From the NCBI RefSeq assembly GCF_001886715.1, contig NZ_CP018082.1:4774001-4838000 (forward strand): a stretch of DNA of 64,000 bases, read 5' to 3'. This DNA is from Nocardia mangyaensis. GTDB lineage: Bacteria; Actinomycetota; Actinomycetes; Mycobacteriales; Mycobacteriaceae. How positions within the stretch are numbered: position 1 is the stretch's first letter; each line of letters starts with the position of its first letter. Made by a program: the position numbers and the translations under genes. Below, in pieces: positions 36,109-45,154 of the stretch. The notes beneath the pieces are model-generated. The model saw only the letters and a list, made by a program, of their open reading frames with translations, was not told where the DNA came from and did no database searches.

Positions 36109-37341
36109 TCATCCGGGGCGGCGGCCTCGGGTACGGAACCAGCCGTCGGAGTCGCATCCCACCAGAGCGGCGAGTTCGAGGGCGGGCAGGACCGCGCGAA
36201 CGGTGGCGACGTCGAGGCCGGATTGTTGGGCCAGTTCGCGGGGAAGACGCGAGCCGATGGCGGGCAGGGCCGCATAGACCTCGGCTTCAGCGCCGTGCAG
36301 GTGGGCAGCGGGGTCGGCGTCAGCGGACTCGGCGACCGGGAGGCGGAGCGGGCCTGCTTCGTCGATGACGTCTTCGGCCCTGGTCACCAGGTGGGCTTCG
36401 CCCTCCCTGATCATGCGGTGACAACCCGCCGAGGAGACCGATCCGACCGGTCCGGGCACCGCCATCGCGGGCCTACCCAGTCGACGTGCCCATTTCACCG
36501 TGTTGCGCGCACCGCTGCGCATGCCCGCCTCGACGACCAGCACACCGTCGCCGAGTGTGGCGATCAGTCGGTTGCGGGCGAGGAAACGGTGTTTCTGCGC
36601 GGTGACGCCCGGCGGATACTCACTCACCACGAGGCCGGTGTCGGCGATGGCGGTGAGCAGCCGGTCGTGTTGGGCCGGATAGGGGCGATCGACACCGCAG
36701 GCCAGGACGGCGACAGTCGAGCCGCCGACGGCCAGTGCGGCGCGGTGAGCGGCGGCGTCGATGCCAAAGGCTGCTCCGGAGACGATGGTCCAACCCCGTC
36801 CGGCCAGATCGCAGGCGATCTCGCCGGCCACCTGGACGCCGTAGCCGCTGCTGCAGCGCGAACCGACCACGGCCACAGCGCGTTCGGATGCTGCCTGTAG
36901 CGACAGCGGGCCGCGCGCCCACAGGACGAGCGGAACGGCGCCGTCACGGTCGCGGTCGGTGTCGAGCTGATCGAGGCCGAGCATCCGCCACCCCGGCCAT
37001 TCGTCGTCCTCCGGAGTGATGACCCGGCCGCCCAGCCGGGCCATCGTTTCCAGATCCTCTGCCGCCGAGTCGATCTCACGGCGGGCGGCCGTCGGCCCAC
37101 GCAATGCCTGCGGCAGCTCGTGTTCCCGCACCGCACGCGCCGCCTCGCACACCCCGACCGAGGCGATCAACGCCGACAGCGGGGCACACGGGCCCTGCAC
37201 CACCCGCGACAGATACACCCATGCGAGCCGCCGCTCGTCGGCATCCCCGTCCAGATCCACCACGAAACCCCCGGTCGCCGGCACACCCGCGGACCGGTGC
37301 CCGTCAGTGTCGGCCGACCGCACCGCACGCGCCCGGCTCAC
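36109..37341 (-). CDS. dprA: DNA-processing protein DprA
   Basis: Protein of 410 residues that binds single-stranded DNA and loads RecA during DNA uptake in transformable bacteria. The Rossmann core is visible as [44 protein letters not shown] and [20 protein letters not shown]; a C-terminal winged-helix-like part follows. The GTG at 37341 overlaps the stop of comM as GTGA, so translation is coupled. Whether the host is transformable cannot be judged here. Confidence 0.94.
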   Translation of the reverse strand: MSRARAVRSADTDGHRSAGVPATGGFVVDLDGDADERRLAWVYLSRVVQGPCAPLSALIASVGVCEAARAVREHELPQALRGPTAARREIDSAAEDLETMARLGGRVITPEDDEWPGWRMLGLDQLDTDRDRDGAVPLVLWARGPLSLQAASERAVAVVGSRCSSGYGVQVAGEIACDLAGRGWTIVSGAAFGIDAAAHRAALAVGGSTVAVLACGVDRPYPAQHDRLLTAIADTGLVVSEYPPGVTAQKHRFLARNRLIATLGDGVLVVEAGMRSGARNTVKWARRLGRPAMAVPGPVGSVSSAGCHRMIREGEAHLVTRAEDVIDEAGPLRLPVAESADADPAAHLHGAEAEVYAALPAIGSRLPRELAQQSGLDVATVRAVLPALELAALVGCDSDGWFRTRGRRPG

Positions 37342-38846
37342 TGCGTTCCCCGCTGACGGAAATTCAACGCCGACAACACGTCCTGCACCGACGGCCGTTC
37401 TCCACCGCGCAGATCGCAGACCGTCCACGCGACGCGGACAGCTCGGTCGGCGCCACGGGCCGACATGCGGCCCAGCCGCAGGGCGGTCTCGATCGGCGCG
37501 ATCGACTCCTGGGGCAGCCGGAATCGCTGTCGCAGAATATGTCCCGGCACTTCGGCATTGGTCGCCCAGCCGTCCCCGCTCCACCGCTCGGCGGCCATCG
37601 CTCTGGCCTTGGCGACCCGCCCGGCCACCGTGGCACTGGACTCGACCTGCTCGTCACCGAAGGTCGCACCCGCCTGACCGTGCATCTGAACCCAGATATC
37701 GATGCGATCGAGAAGGGGACCGGACAGTTTGCCCAGGTATCGGCGGCGCGCCAGCGGCGCGCAGATGCAGTCGACATCACGGGCCGGAGCGCAAGGGCAG
37801 GGGTTGGCAGCCAGCACCAGCTGGAATCGCGCCGGATACCGGGCGACACCGTCGCGCCGGGCGATCCGCACCTCGCCCTCCTCGAGTGGAGTACGCAGTG
37901 CCTCCAGCACTTTCGTGCCGATCTCGGCGCACTCGTCCAGGAACAGGACGCCTCGATGGGCCCGGCTCACCGCACCCGGTCTCGCCATTCCCGAACCACC
38001 GCCGATCATGGCGGTCACCGAGGTCGAATGGTGCGGGGCGACAAAGGGAGCCAGCGTCATCAGCGGCTGCTCGGCCGACAGTGAACCCGCCATGGAGTGG
38101 ATCGCGGTCACCTCCAGCGACTCGTTCTCCGACAGCGGCGGCAGCAAACCGGGAAGTCGTTGTGCCAGCATGGTTTTGCCGATTCCTGGTGGACCGGTGA
38201 GCAACAGGTGATGACCGCCCGCCGCGGCCACCTCCAGAGCCCAGCGCGCCTCGTCCTGACCGACCACATCGCTGAGATCACCGCATGGCGCCTGCACACC
38301 CGAGACCACGCCGTCGGGTTCCAGCAGCGAGCCCTCCCCGCGCAACCAGGTGACCACCGCACGCAGGCTCGTCGCCCCGAGCACTTCGATTCCCTCGACC
38401 AGTCCCGCTTCGGCCACGGCCTCGGCGGGGACGACAACAGTGGTCAGTCCCGCGTTGCGCGCCGCGATCACCGCGGGCAACACACCACGGACACGCCGCA
38501 CCCGCCCGTCCAGGGCCAGTTCGCCCAGCAGCACTGTCGTCACGAGCCGCTCACCGGGCACCGCGCCGGAAGCGTCGAGCACCGAGACAGCCAGCGCCAG
38601 GTCGTAAACGCTGCCGATCTTCGGCAGCGTCGCGGGGGAAAGCGCCAGGATCACCCGCCCGTCGGGCCACTTCTCCCCGGTATTGGCCACCGCCGAACGC
38701 ACCCGGTTCCGGGATTCCTGCAGCGCGGTATCGGGCAGCCCGACCAGATTCACCGATGGCAGACCCTGGCCGATATCGGCCTCGATCTCCACCAGCTGCC
38801 CGTCGACCCCGGTCACGGCCACCGACAACGCCCGTCCGAGCGCCAT
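37338..38846 (-). CDS. comM: YifB/ComM family Mg-chelatase-like AAA+ ATPase
   Basis: Protein of 502 residues. An N-terminal Lon-protease-like domain (GLPSVNLVGLPDTALQESR) is followed by the AAA+ module with Walker A GPPGIGKTM, VLFLDECAE and LVLAANPCPCAPARD. ComM helicases promote branch migration during natural transformation. The ATG at 38846 shares one base with the yraN stop (TGATG), and its own stop overlaps dprA, giving a tightly coupled yraN-comM-dprA unit. Confidence 0.94.
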   Translation of the reverse strand: MALGRALSVAVTGVDGQLVEIEADIGQGLPSVNLVGLPDTALQESRNRVRSAVANTGEKWPDGRVILALSPATLPKIGSVYDLALAVSVLDASGAVPGERLVTTVLLGELALDGRVRRVRGVLPAVIAARNAGLTTVVVPAEAVAEAGLVEGIEVLGATSLRAVVTWLRGEGSLLEPDGVVSGVQAPCGDLSDVVGQDEARWALEVAAAGGHHLLLTGPPGIGKTMLAQRLPGLLPPLSENESLEVTAIHSMAGSLSAEQPLMTLAPFVAPHHSTSVTAMIGGGSGMARPGAVSRAHRGVLFLDECAEIGTKVLEALRTPLEEGEVRIARRDGVARYPARFQLVLAANPCPCAPARDVDCICAPLARRRYLGKLSGPLLDRIDIWVQMHGQAGATFGDEQVESSATVAGRVAKARAMAAERWSGDGWATNAEVPGHILRQRFRLPQESIAPIETALRLGRMSARGADRAVRVAWTVCDLRGGERPSVQDVLSALNFRQRGTQ

Positions 38847-39214
38847 CAGAACGCCGCGGCGAGGTGGTGGAGAACTGGTCGATGCCCTCGTACGACCAGG
38901 ACCGACACCACATCGAACCGGATCCGGCGCCACGGCCCTTCCTGCTCGGCCAGCCACAGCAGCGCCAGCCGCCGGATCCGCTGCTGTTTGCTGAAGGTGA
39001 CCGACTCGGCCGGCGCCCCGAACCCGAGCCCCGACCGCGTCTTCACCTCGACGAACGCCGTGATGGACGGATCCTGGACGATCAGGTCCAGCTCTCCGTA
39101 CCGACACCGCCAATTCCGAGCGACGATCTCCATGCCGGTCCCACGCAGATACTGCGCCGCCAGCTCCTCCCCGTATGCGCCGAGCGCCTGTTTGTCTGCC
39201 ACGCCCCGAAGCAT
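38846..39214 (-). CDS. UPF0102 nuclease-fold protein YraN
   Basis: Protein of 122 residues with a PD-(D/E)XK-type fold: GAYGEELAAQYLRG, then RCRYGELDLIVQD and FVEVKTRSGLGFG, which supply the conserved Glu, Asp, Glu and Lys. The family is linked to DNA processing by its constant association with comM and dprA, as here. The stop overlaps comM by one base. The ATG at 39214 matches the usual length. Confidence 0.92.
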   Translation of the reverse strand: MLRGVADKQALGAYGEELAAQYLRGTGMEIVARNWRCRYGELDLIVQDPSITAFVEVKTRSGLGFGAPAESVTFSKQQRIRRLALLWLAEQEGPWRRIRFDVVSVLVVRGHRPVLHHLAAAF

Positions 39215-39315
39215 GTGGCCCGCCGACCCCGGACCCGATCACCCCACCTGCGAAAACAACAAACCTGTGGACAACCCCATGCCTGTGGACAACCCAATTC
39301 CCGCGCTACCAGCCC

Positions 39316-39356
39316 GCACTCCCCGACCTCGAGGAGGGGACGTGCCAGCGCTCCGA
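39316..39356. repeat. Short copy of a dispersed intergenic repeat
   Basis: The stretch around GACCTCGAGGAGGGG (39325-39339) followed by GCCAGCGCTCC (39344-39354) repeats, nearly base for base, the two ends of the sequence at about 55671-55828, which has an extra 120 bases in between. It lies just past the DUF2469 stop, in a gene-free spacer. Confidence 0.55.
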
Positions 39357-39662
39357 CTACTCAGGCAAACGCAGGTCCGGCTTCTCCAGTTCTTCGATGT
39401 TCACGTCCTTGAACGTGATCACCCGGACGTGCTTGACGAAGCGTGCCGGCCGGTACATGTCCCAGACCCAGGCGTCGCTCATGCGCACTTCGAAGTAGAC
39501 CTCGCCGTCGGCGTTCTGGGGCCGCAGTTCGACGGAATTGGCCAGGTAGAAGCGGCGCTCGGTCTCCACCACGTACGAGAACTGGCCGACGATGTCCTTG
39601 TACTCGCGGTACAGCGACAGCTCCATCTCGGTTTCGTACTTCTCGAGGTCCTCAGCACTCAT
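39357..39662 (-). CDS. DUF2469 family protein
   Basis: Acidic soluble protein of 101 residues. The sequence MSAEDLEKYETEMELSLYRE to FKDVNIEELEKPDLRLPE matches the DUF2469 family (mycobacterial Rv2901c, same length and same neighbours). AGGAGG lies 11 bases before the ATG. Function unknown; the constant position between rnhB and yraN suggests a housekeeping role in nucleic-acid metabolism. Confidence 0.92.
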   Translation of the reverse strand: MSAEDLEKYETEMELSLYREYKDIVGQFSYVVETERRFYLANSVELRPQNADGEVYFEVRMSDAWVWDMYRPARFVKHVRVITFKDVNIEELEKPDLRLPE

Positions 39663-39708
39663 CGGGTGGGACGTCCTCCTGCTAGCAGCGCCGCGTTCAT
39701 TGGTCACA

Positions 39709-40413
39709 TCATCGCGCATGCGCCGGGCCGGTAGCCACTCGGCTACCGCCCGGCACCTCGAGCTCGCGCACATTACGCCAGGATCGGCGGTGTTCGGTAC
39801 TCGGTCCGAGCTGCCGCAGCGCGGCGGTGTGCTCGGGCGTGTTGTATCCCTTGTGCGCGGCGAAGCCGTACCCGGGCAACTGCCCGTCGAGGTCGACCAT
39901 CATGCGGTCCCTGGTCACCTTGGCCAGGATGCTCGCCGCCGCGATGCAGGCCGCCGTGCCGTCGCCGCCGATCACCGGCAGCGAGGGCGCGGGCAGGCCG
40001 GGGACCTTGAAACCGTCGGTCAAGATGTAGCCCGGGGTGGCGCCGAGGCTGACGACGGCCCGGCGCATGCCCTCGATATTGGCGACGTGGATACCGATCG
40101 AGTCGATCTCCCAGGCCGGGATCACGACCACACTCCAGGCCAGCGCCAAGCGCTGGACAACCGGGAACAGCTCCTCACGGGCCGCCTCGGTGAGTTTCTT
40201 GGAGTCGTCGAGCCCGGACAGCTTGTCGTAGGCCTTGGGCGCCAGCAGGCACGCGGCGACCACCAGCGGCCCCGCACACGGTCCGCGCCCCGCCTCGTCG
40301 ACTCCGGCCACCGGGCCGAGGCCCCCACGGATGAGCGCCGCCTCCAGCGTGCGTAGTCCGCCCGCCCGGCGCATCACCACGCGCGGCGGCCAGCTGGTCC
40401 GATCCTGCCCCAC
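39709..40413 (-). CDS. rnhB: Ribonuclease HII
   Basis: Enzyme of 234 residues that nicks RNA-DNA hybrids at ribonucleotides. Active-site residues are in [18 protein letters not shown] (Asp-Glu), LTDGF (Asp) and [15 protein letters not shown] (Asp). [14 protein letters not shown] is also diagnostic. The GTG at 40413 keeps the conserved N-terminal WPPRVV segment; an ATG at 40374 would drop it. It follows lepB by 28 bases. Confidence 0.95.
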   Translation of the reverse strand: MGQDRTSWPPRVVMRRAGGLRTLEAALIRGGLGPVAGVDEAGRGPCAGPLVVAACLLAPKAYDKLSGLDDSKKLTEAAREELFPVVQRLALAWSVVVIPAWEIDSIGIHVANIEGMRRAVVSLGATPGYILTDGFKVPGLPAPSLPVIGGDGTAACIAAASILAKVTRDRMMVDLDGQLPGYGFAAHKGYNTPEHTAALRQLGPSTEHRRSWRNVRELEVPGGSRVATGPAHAR

Positions 40414-40441
40414 AGTTCGATTGTCCCCGCGTCTCGTCCGG

Positions 40442-41206
40442 TCAGTTCTCCTGGGCGTTCTGTGTGCGCACCGGGCCTATCCGGCTCGGCGGCCAGATCT
40501 TGAAGACCGTCTTGCCTCGCACGTTGTCCTGCGGGACGGTGCCCTGCAGTTCGTCGCTGACATGAGCGCGCGAATCGGCCGACTCGTTGCGGTTGTCCCC
40601 CATCACCCACAGGTTGCCCTCGGGCACCTTCACCGGACCGAACACCCTCCCGGCCGGATACACCGCGTTGGGACGGTCGGTGTACCAGGGGTAGTCCTTC
40701 TTGATGTAGGGCTCGTCGAGCGGTTTCCCGTCGACCATCACCCGGCCCTGCGGGTCGCAGCACTGCACGGTCTGTCCGCCGACCGCGATGATCCGCTTGA
40801 CCAGATCGTTCTCGTCCGGCGGCACCAGCCCGAAATAGGACAGGAAGTTCTGCACTCCGCGCACGACGGTGTTGTCGGAACGAACCGACTTGTAGTGCCC
40901 GTTCCAGGAGGGCGGCCCGACGAAGACCACGACCTCACCGGCACTGGGATCCGAGCCGTAGTAACTGATCTTCTGGACGTAGATCCGATCGCCGATCTGC
41001 AGCGTGTCCTCCATCGACTGCGAGGGGATCACGTAGGGCCGCCCGACGAAAGTGACCATGAGCGCGGCGATCACGGCCGCGATCACGATCAGTATCGGCA
41101 GTTCCTGCCAGAAGGGGCGTTGCTTCTTCGCGCCGCGCTTTTTTCCGCGCCGCCCATTGTCGTCACCCGAATCGGATACCGACCCCGAACCACTGTCGTC
41201 TGCCAC
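40442..41206 (-). CDS. lepB: Signal peptidase I
   Basis: Membrane-anchored protease of 254 residues that removes signal peptides. A charged N-terminus of about 32 residues precedes one membrane helix (about 36-55). The Ser-Lys dyad is S64 (PSQSMEDTL) and K137 (VKRIIAVGG); box E is [11 protein letters not shown]. Two adjacent Cys (TVQCCDPQG) follow the Lys motif. The GTG at 41206 was chosen. It is separated from rplS by a strong hairpin, so its transcription may depend on readthrough or its own promoter. Confidence 0.96.
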   Translation of the reverse strand: MADDSGSGSVSDSGDDNGRRGKKRGAKKQRPFWQELPILIVIAAVIAALMVTFVGRPYVIPSQSMEDTLQIGDRIYVQKISYYGSDPSAGEVVVFVGPPSWNGHYKSVRSDNTVVRGVQNFLSYFGLVPPDENDLVKRIIAVGGQTVQCCDPQGRVMVDGKPLDEPYIKKDYPWYTDRPNAVYPAGRVFGPVKVPEGNLWVMGDNRNESADSRAHVSDELQGTVPQDNVRGKTVFKIWPPSRIGPVRTQNAQEN

Positions 41207-41216
41207 GCCGAACAGA

Positions 41217-41255
41217 GTAGCCCGGCGCCCCGACGGGAGTCGGGTGCCGGGCTAC
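41217..41255 (-). terminator. Terminator hairpin after rplS
   Basis: GTAGCCCGGC pairs with GCCGGGCTAC, and the stem continues with one bulge to a four-base loop (GGGA). It begins 36 bases past the rplS stop. No U-run follows on the minus strand. Confidence 0.75.
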
Positions 41256-41290
41256 CTGAAAACTCTGTGCTGCGAACAGCTACCGCGAGA

Positions 41291-41632
41291 TCAGCGCTTT
41301 TCCTTGATCTTGGCGGCCTTGCCGCGCAGGTCGCGCAGGTAGTACAGCTTGGCGCGACGCACGTCACCACGGGTCACGACATCGATGTGGTCGATGTTGG
41401 GGCTGTGCACGGGGAAGGTGCGCTCGACACCGACGCCGAAGGACACCTTGCGGACCGTGAAGGTCTCGCCGATGCCGCCGCCGTGGCGCCGGATCACGAC
41501 GCCCTTGAAGACCTGGATGCGCTCCTTCGAGCCTTCGATGACCTTCACGTGCACGTTCAGGGTGTCGCCCGGACGGAAGTCGGGGACATCGCTACGCAGC
41601 GACTTCTCGTCGACGAAATCAAGGGTGTTCAT
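41291..41632 (-). CDS. rplS: 50S ribosomal protein L19
   Basis: Large-subunit protein of 113 residues at the 30S interface. [38 protein letters not shown] and [20 protein letters not shown] match L19. AAAAGGTGG lies upstream of the ATG at 41632. It is followed by a hairpin and lepB. The 164 bases upstream are gene-free and should hold its promoter. Confidence 0.97.
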   Translation of the reverse strand: MNTLDFVDEKSLRSDVPDFRPGDTLNVHVKVIEGSKERIQVFKGVVIRRHGGGIGETFTVRKVSFGVGVERTFPVHSPNIDHIDVVTRGDVRRAKLYYLRDLRGKAAKIKEKR

Positions 41633-41796
41633 TTTCCACCTTTTCGGATTCTTTGCGCGAACAGAGGAACCTGGCGGCACTGTCGCGCTCGACCGGTTCA
41701 TGCTCAGAACAGGAGTGCTCTCGGACATGACTCGTCCAAGGCAACCGGTTCATTGTGCCAGACCGGCAAGCCACGACAGAAATCGGGCGACCCCGG

Positions 41797-42687
41797 TCAC
41801 TCGTCGGCGGCGTGGTCCCCCGCCGGCTCGGCACGGCGCCGCGGCAGCAGATGCGGGTGTGGGGGCGGCGCGGACGGCGCCGCGACCACCGTGCGCTGCA
41901 GCTCGGCCTCGGCGGCGGTGCGCGCGTGTTCGATGTCGGGGGTGCCCGCGATCAGGTCCTGGATGAAGATCTTCGCGCGGATGACCGGGCGCCGATACCG
42001 TCGTTCGCGGGCGATCGCGCGGCTCATCGTCTTGGGCCGGTTGCCGTAGCGCCAGCGCGCCCACGGCGCGCCCGGTCTGCTCAGCCGGACCGCGCCGATC
42101 AGCAGCAGCGGCGCGAAGAACATGCCGAACAGTCCGGTCCAGATCTTGCCCTTGGCGATCACCACGGCGGCCAACAGCAGGTTCAGCGCGAGGGAGAGGG
42201 CGAAGCCGACGCGCACACCGATCCCGCGCGACTGCCGGAAGCTGTCGTAGTCGAGGAAGGTCGCGGGCTGCACGCCGAGCAGCAGCAGACCGGTCACCGC
42301 GACCGCGACGAAGACCGCGTCCACCGAGGTGCGACCCTGTTCTTCCCAGTAGACGTCACGCAGGTAGAAGATCAGGGCGAACTCGTCCAGCACCAGCGCC
42401 GCGCCGATCCCGAACAGTGTGGCGAGCACGCTGGAGGTCACCTGGGTGGAGTCCTCGGCGGTCGCGATCAGGCCGATGCCCGACAGCAGCACGGTGATCA
42501 CGCCGAACACCATGTGGTGGATGTGGGTGTCGCCCGCCTTGAGGTTGCCCGGCCACCATTTCACCTTGGCCCGGATCAGCCGCACGCTGATCCGGATCAC
42601 CACGAAGCCGAGGATGAAGCCCAGCAGGAAGCAGAGCAGGGGCAGGCGGCCGTGCGCGATCACATCGTCTTCGAGCCACCGTCGCAT
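41797..42687 (-). CDS. Polytopic membrane protein, unknown function
   Basis: Protein of 296 residues with about six membrane helices in the first 200 residues and a basic cytoplasmic tail ending in a Pro/His-rich stretch. A conserved-looking HIHHMVFGVITVLLSG loop lies between helices one and two, and WPGNLKAGDTH precedes it. Similar proteins occur across actinomycetes without known function. Its ATG is 22 bases from the tex stop, so it is probably co-transcribed with tex. Confidence 0.75.
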   Translation of the reverse strand: MRRWLEDDVIAHGRLPLLCFLLGFILGFVVIRISVRLIRAKVKWWPGNLKAGDTHIHHMVFGVITVLLSGIGLIATAEDSTQVTSSVLATLFGIGAALVLDEFALIFYLRDVYWEEQGRTSVDAVFVAVAVTGLLLLGVQPATFLDYDSFRQSRGIGVRVGFALSLALNLLLAAVVIAKGKIWTGLFGMFFAPLLLIGAVRLSRPGAPWARWRYGNRPKTMSRAIARERRYRRPVIRAKIFIQDLIAGTPDIEHARTAAEAELQRTVVAAPSAPPPHPHLLPRRRAEPAGDHAADE

Positions 42688-42708
42688 GCCGCCCGCCCTG
42701 TCCTCGAG

Positions 42709-45096
42709 TTACTGGCCGAACCCCGCCCGGCGCAGTGCGTCGGCCATCGATCCGGTCGGCGCCGCCGCGGGCTTGCGCTGGTTGCCACCGCGCCCTTGCG
42801 CCTGGCCGCGACCCTTGTCCTGCCCGCCTTGTCCACGACCGCCTTGCGGGCGGCCCTGTCCGCGACCCTGGCCGCGCGGTGCGCCGCCAGTCCGATTGTC
42901 CCCCTGCGCGGGCTTGCCCGGTTCGTCATCGAGGCGAAGAGTCAGGCCGATGCGCTGGCGGGCGACATCGACCTCGAGCACCTTCACCTTCACCACGTCA
43001 CCGGACTTGACCACCTCACGCGGGTCCTTGACGAAGGAGTGCGACAGCGCGGACACATGCACGAGCCCGTCCTGGTGCACGCCCACGTCGACGAACGCGC
43101 CGAAGGCGGCGACATTGGTGACGACACCCTCGAGCACCATCCCCGGCTTCAGGTCGGCGACCTTCTCGATGCCGGCGGCGAACTCGGCGGTCTTGAATTC
43201 CGGTCGCGGATCACGACCGGGCTTCTCCAGCTCGGCGATGATGTCGCTGACGGTGGGCACGCCGAACTTCTCGTCGGTGAAGTCGGCGGGCTTCAGTGCG
43301 CGCAGAGCGCCGGTGTTGCCGATGATCTCGGCGATCGGGCGACCGGTGGTCTCGAGGATGCGCCGCACCACCGGGTAGGCCTCGGGGTGCACCGCGGAGG
43401 TGTCGAGCGGGTCGGCACCGCCACGGATGCGCAGGAAGCCCGCGCACTGTTCGAACGCCTTCGGGCCGAGGCGGGGCACCTCGAGCAGCGCGGTCCGGCT
43501 GCCGAAGGGGCCGTTCTGATCACGGTGGGCCACGATGCTTTCCGCGACCGAGCTGGACACCCCCGAGACGCGCGCGAGCAGCGGCACCGAGGCGGTGTTC
43601 ACATCGACGCCGACCGCGTTCACCGCGTCCTCGACCACCGCGCCCAGCGAACGGGCCAGCAGCGTCTCGGAGATGTCGTGCTGGTACTGGCCGACGCCGA
43701 TCGACTTGGGATCGATCTTGACCAGTTCGGCGAGCGGGTCCTGCAGCCGCCGGGCGATCGAGACCGCGCCGCGCAGCGAGACGTCCATGTCGGGCAGTTC
43801 GGCCGAGGCGTACGCCGAGGCGGAGTACACCGACGCGCCCGCCTCCGAGACTACGATCTTGGTCGGCTTGTTCTCGGGAATGCGCGAGATCAGTTCGGTG
43901 GCAAGGGCATCGGTCTCGCGCGAGGCGGTGCCGTTGCCGATGGCGATGAGTTCCACCTCGAACCGGGCCACCAGCGCGGCCAGCACGGCGAGGGACTTCT
44001 CGGTCTGGCTCTGCGGCTTGTGCGGGTAGATCACCTCGGTGGCGACGGCCTTGCCGGTGGCATCGACCACCGCGACCTTCACGCCGGTGCGGTAGCCGGG
44101 GTCGAGGCCCATGGTGGTGCGGGTACCCGCGGGGGCGGCCAGCAGCAGGTCGCGCAGGTTGGCGGCGAACACGTCGACCGCGTCCTTCTCGGCGGCCTGG
44201 CGCAACCGCATCCTGGTATCGATGCCGAGGCTGACCTGCAGTCTGGTGCGCCAGGCCCAGCGCACGGTGTCGAGCAGCCAGGAGTCGGCGGGGCGGCCCT
44301 GGTCGGCGATGCCGAAGGCGACCGCGATACGGCCCTCGTAGATCGTGCGCTCGCCGGGGGCCGGTTCCTCGGTGTCGGGCTCGAGGTGCAGGGAGAGCAC
44401 CTCTTCCTTCTCGCCGCGCAACAGCGCCAGGATCCGGTGCGAGGGCAGCTTGTGGAACGGCTCGCTGAACTCGAAGTAGTCGGCGAACTTGGCGCCCGCC
44501 TCTTCCTTGCCCGCGCGCACCGTGGAGGTGACCTGACCGCGGTTCCACATCAGTTCACGCAGTTCACCGACCAGGTCGGCGTCCTCGGCGAAGCGTTCGA
44601 CGAGGATCGCGCGGGCGCCTTCGAGCTGTTCGGCGGTGTAGCCGGCGGGGTCGGTGGTCGGGTCGCCGATCAGCGCGTCGGCCACCGGCTCGTGGCCGGC
44701 CTCGCGCGCGATCTGGGCCTTGGTGCGGCGCTTGGGCTTGTAGGGCAGGTAGATGTCTTCGAGGCGGGCCTTGGTCTCGGCGAGCATGAGCTGGGAGTGC
44801 AGGGCGGGGTCGAGTTTGCCCTGGCCGCGAATGGATTCGATGATCGCGCCGCGCCGTTCGTCGAGCTCGCGCAGATAGCCGAGCCGTTCGTCGAGCTGGC
44901 GTAGCTGGGCATCGTCGAGGCCGCCGGTGACCTCCTTGCGGTAGCGCGCGATGAACGGGACCGTCGAACCGCCGTCGAGCAGTTCGACGGCGGCGCGGAC
45001 CTGGGTCTCGCGCACCCCCAGTTCGTCGGCGATCCGCCTGCCTACGCTGGCGAGGGTGGTCGTGCTGTCGCGGGCGATCTCGGGCGCTGTCGTCAC
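42709..45096 (-). CDS. tex: RNA-binding transcription accessory protein Tex
   Basis: Nucleic-acid-binding protein of 795 residues. In order it shows a Tex N-terminal helical domain, the YqgF-like RNase H fold (TTMGLDPGYRTGVKVAVVD, about residue 330), helix-hairpin-helix motifs (VSGVSSSVAESIVAHRDQNG) and a C-terminal S1 domain (LEGVVTNVAAFGAFVDVGVH). A Gly/Gln/Arg-rich tail follows S1 and is longer than in many homologues, which fits RNA binding. The GTG at 45096 is used. A 1049-codon open frame on the opposite strand is a GC-bias artefact. Confidence 0.95.
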   Translation of the reverse strand: MTTAPEIARDSTTTLASVGRRIADELGVRETQVRAAVELLDGGSTVPFIARYRKEVTGGLDDAQLRQLDERLGYLRELDERRGAIIESIRGQGKLDPALHSQLMLAETKARLEDIYLPYKPKRRTKAQIAREAGHEPVADALIGDPTTDPAGYTAEQLEGARAILVERFAEDADLVGELRELMWNRGQVTSTVRAGKEEAGAKFADYFEFSEPFHKLPSHRILALLRGEKEEVLSLHLEPDTEEPAPGERTIYEGRIAVAFGIADQGRPADSWLLDTVRWAWRTRLQVSLGIDTRMRLRQAAEKDAVDVFAANLRDLLLAAPAGTRTTMGLDPGYRTGVKVAVVDATGKAVATEVIYPHKPQSQTEKSLAVLAALVARFEVELIAIGNGTASRETDALATELISRIPENKPTKIVVSEAGASVYSASAYASAELPDMDVSLRGAVSIARRLQDPLAELVKIDPKSIGVGQYQHDISETLLARSLGAVVEDAVNAVGVDVNTASVPLLARVSGVSSSVAESIVAHRDQNGPFGSRTALLEVPRLGPKAFEQCAGFLRIRGGADPLDTSAVHPEAYPVVRRILETTGRPIAEIIGNTGALRALKPADFTDEKFGVPTVSDIIAELEKPGRDPRPEFKTAEFAAGIEKVADLKPGMVLEGVVTNVAAFGAFVDVGVHQDGLVHVSALSHSFVKDPREVVKSGDVVKVKVLEVDVARQRIGLTLRLDDEPGKPAQGDNRTGGAPRGQGRGQGRPQGGRGQGGQDKGRGQAQGRGGNQRKPAAAPTGSMADALRRAGFGQ

Positions 45097-45154
45097 GTCC
45101 GCAGAGACTACAGCTCCCCGCCGACACCCGGCCGATAGCCAGGTCAGCGGATTG

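Noticed and set aside
41755..44904. A very long plus-strand open frame (1049 codons) opposite the tex and membrane-protein genes.
   Set aside because: Its composition follows codon bias of the antisense genes, it has no recognisable domain, and tex on the other strand is unmistakable.
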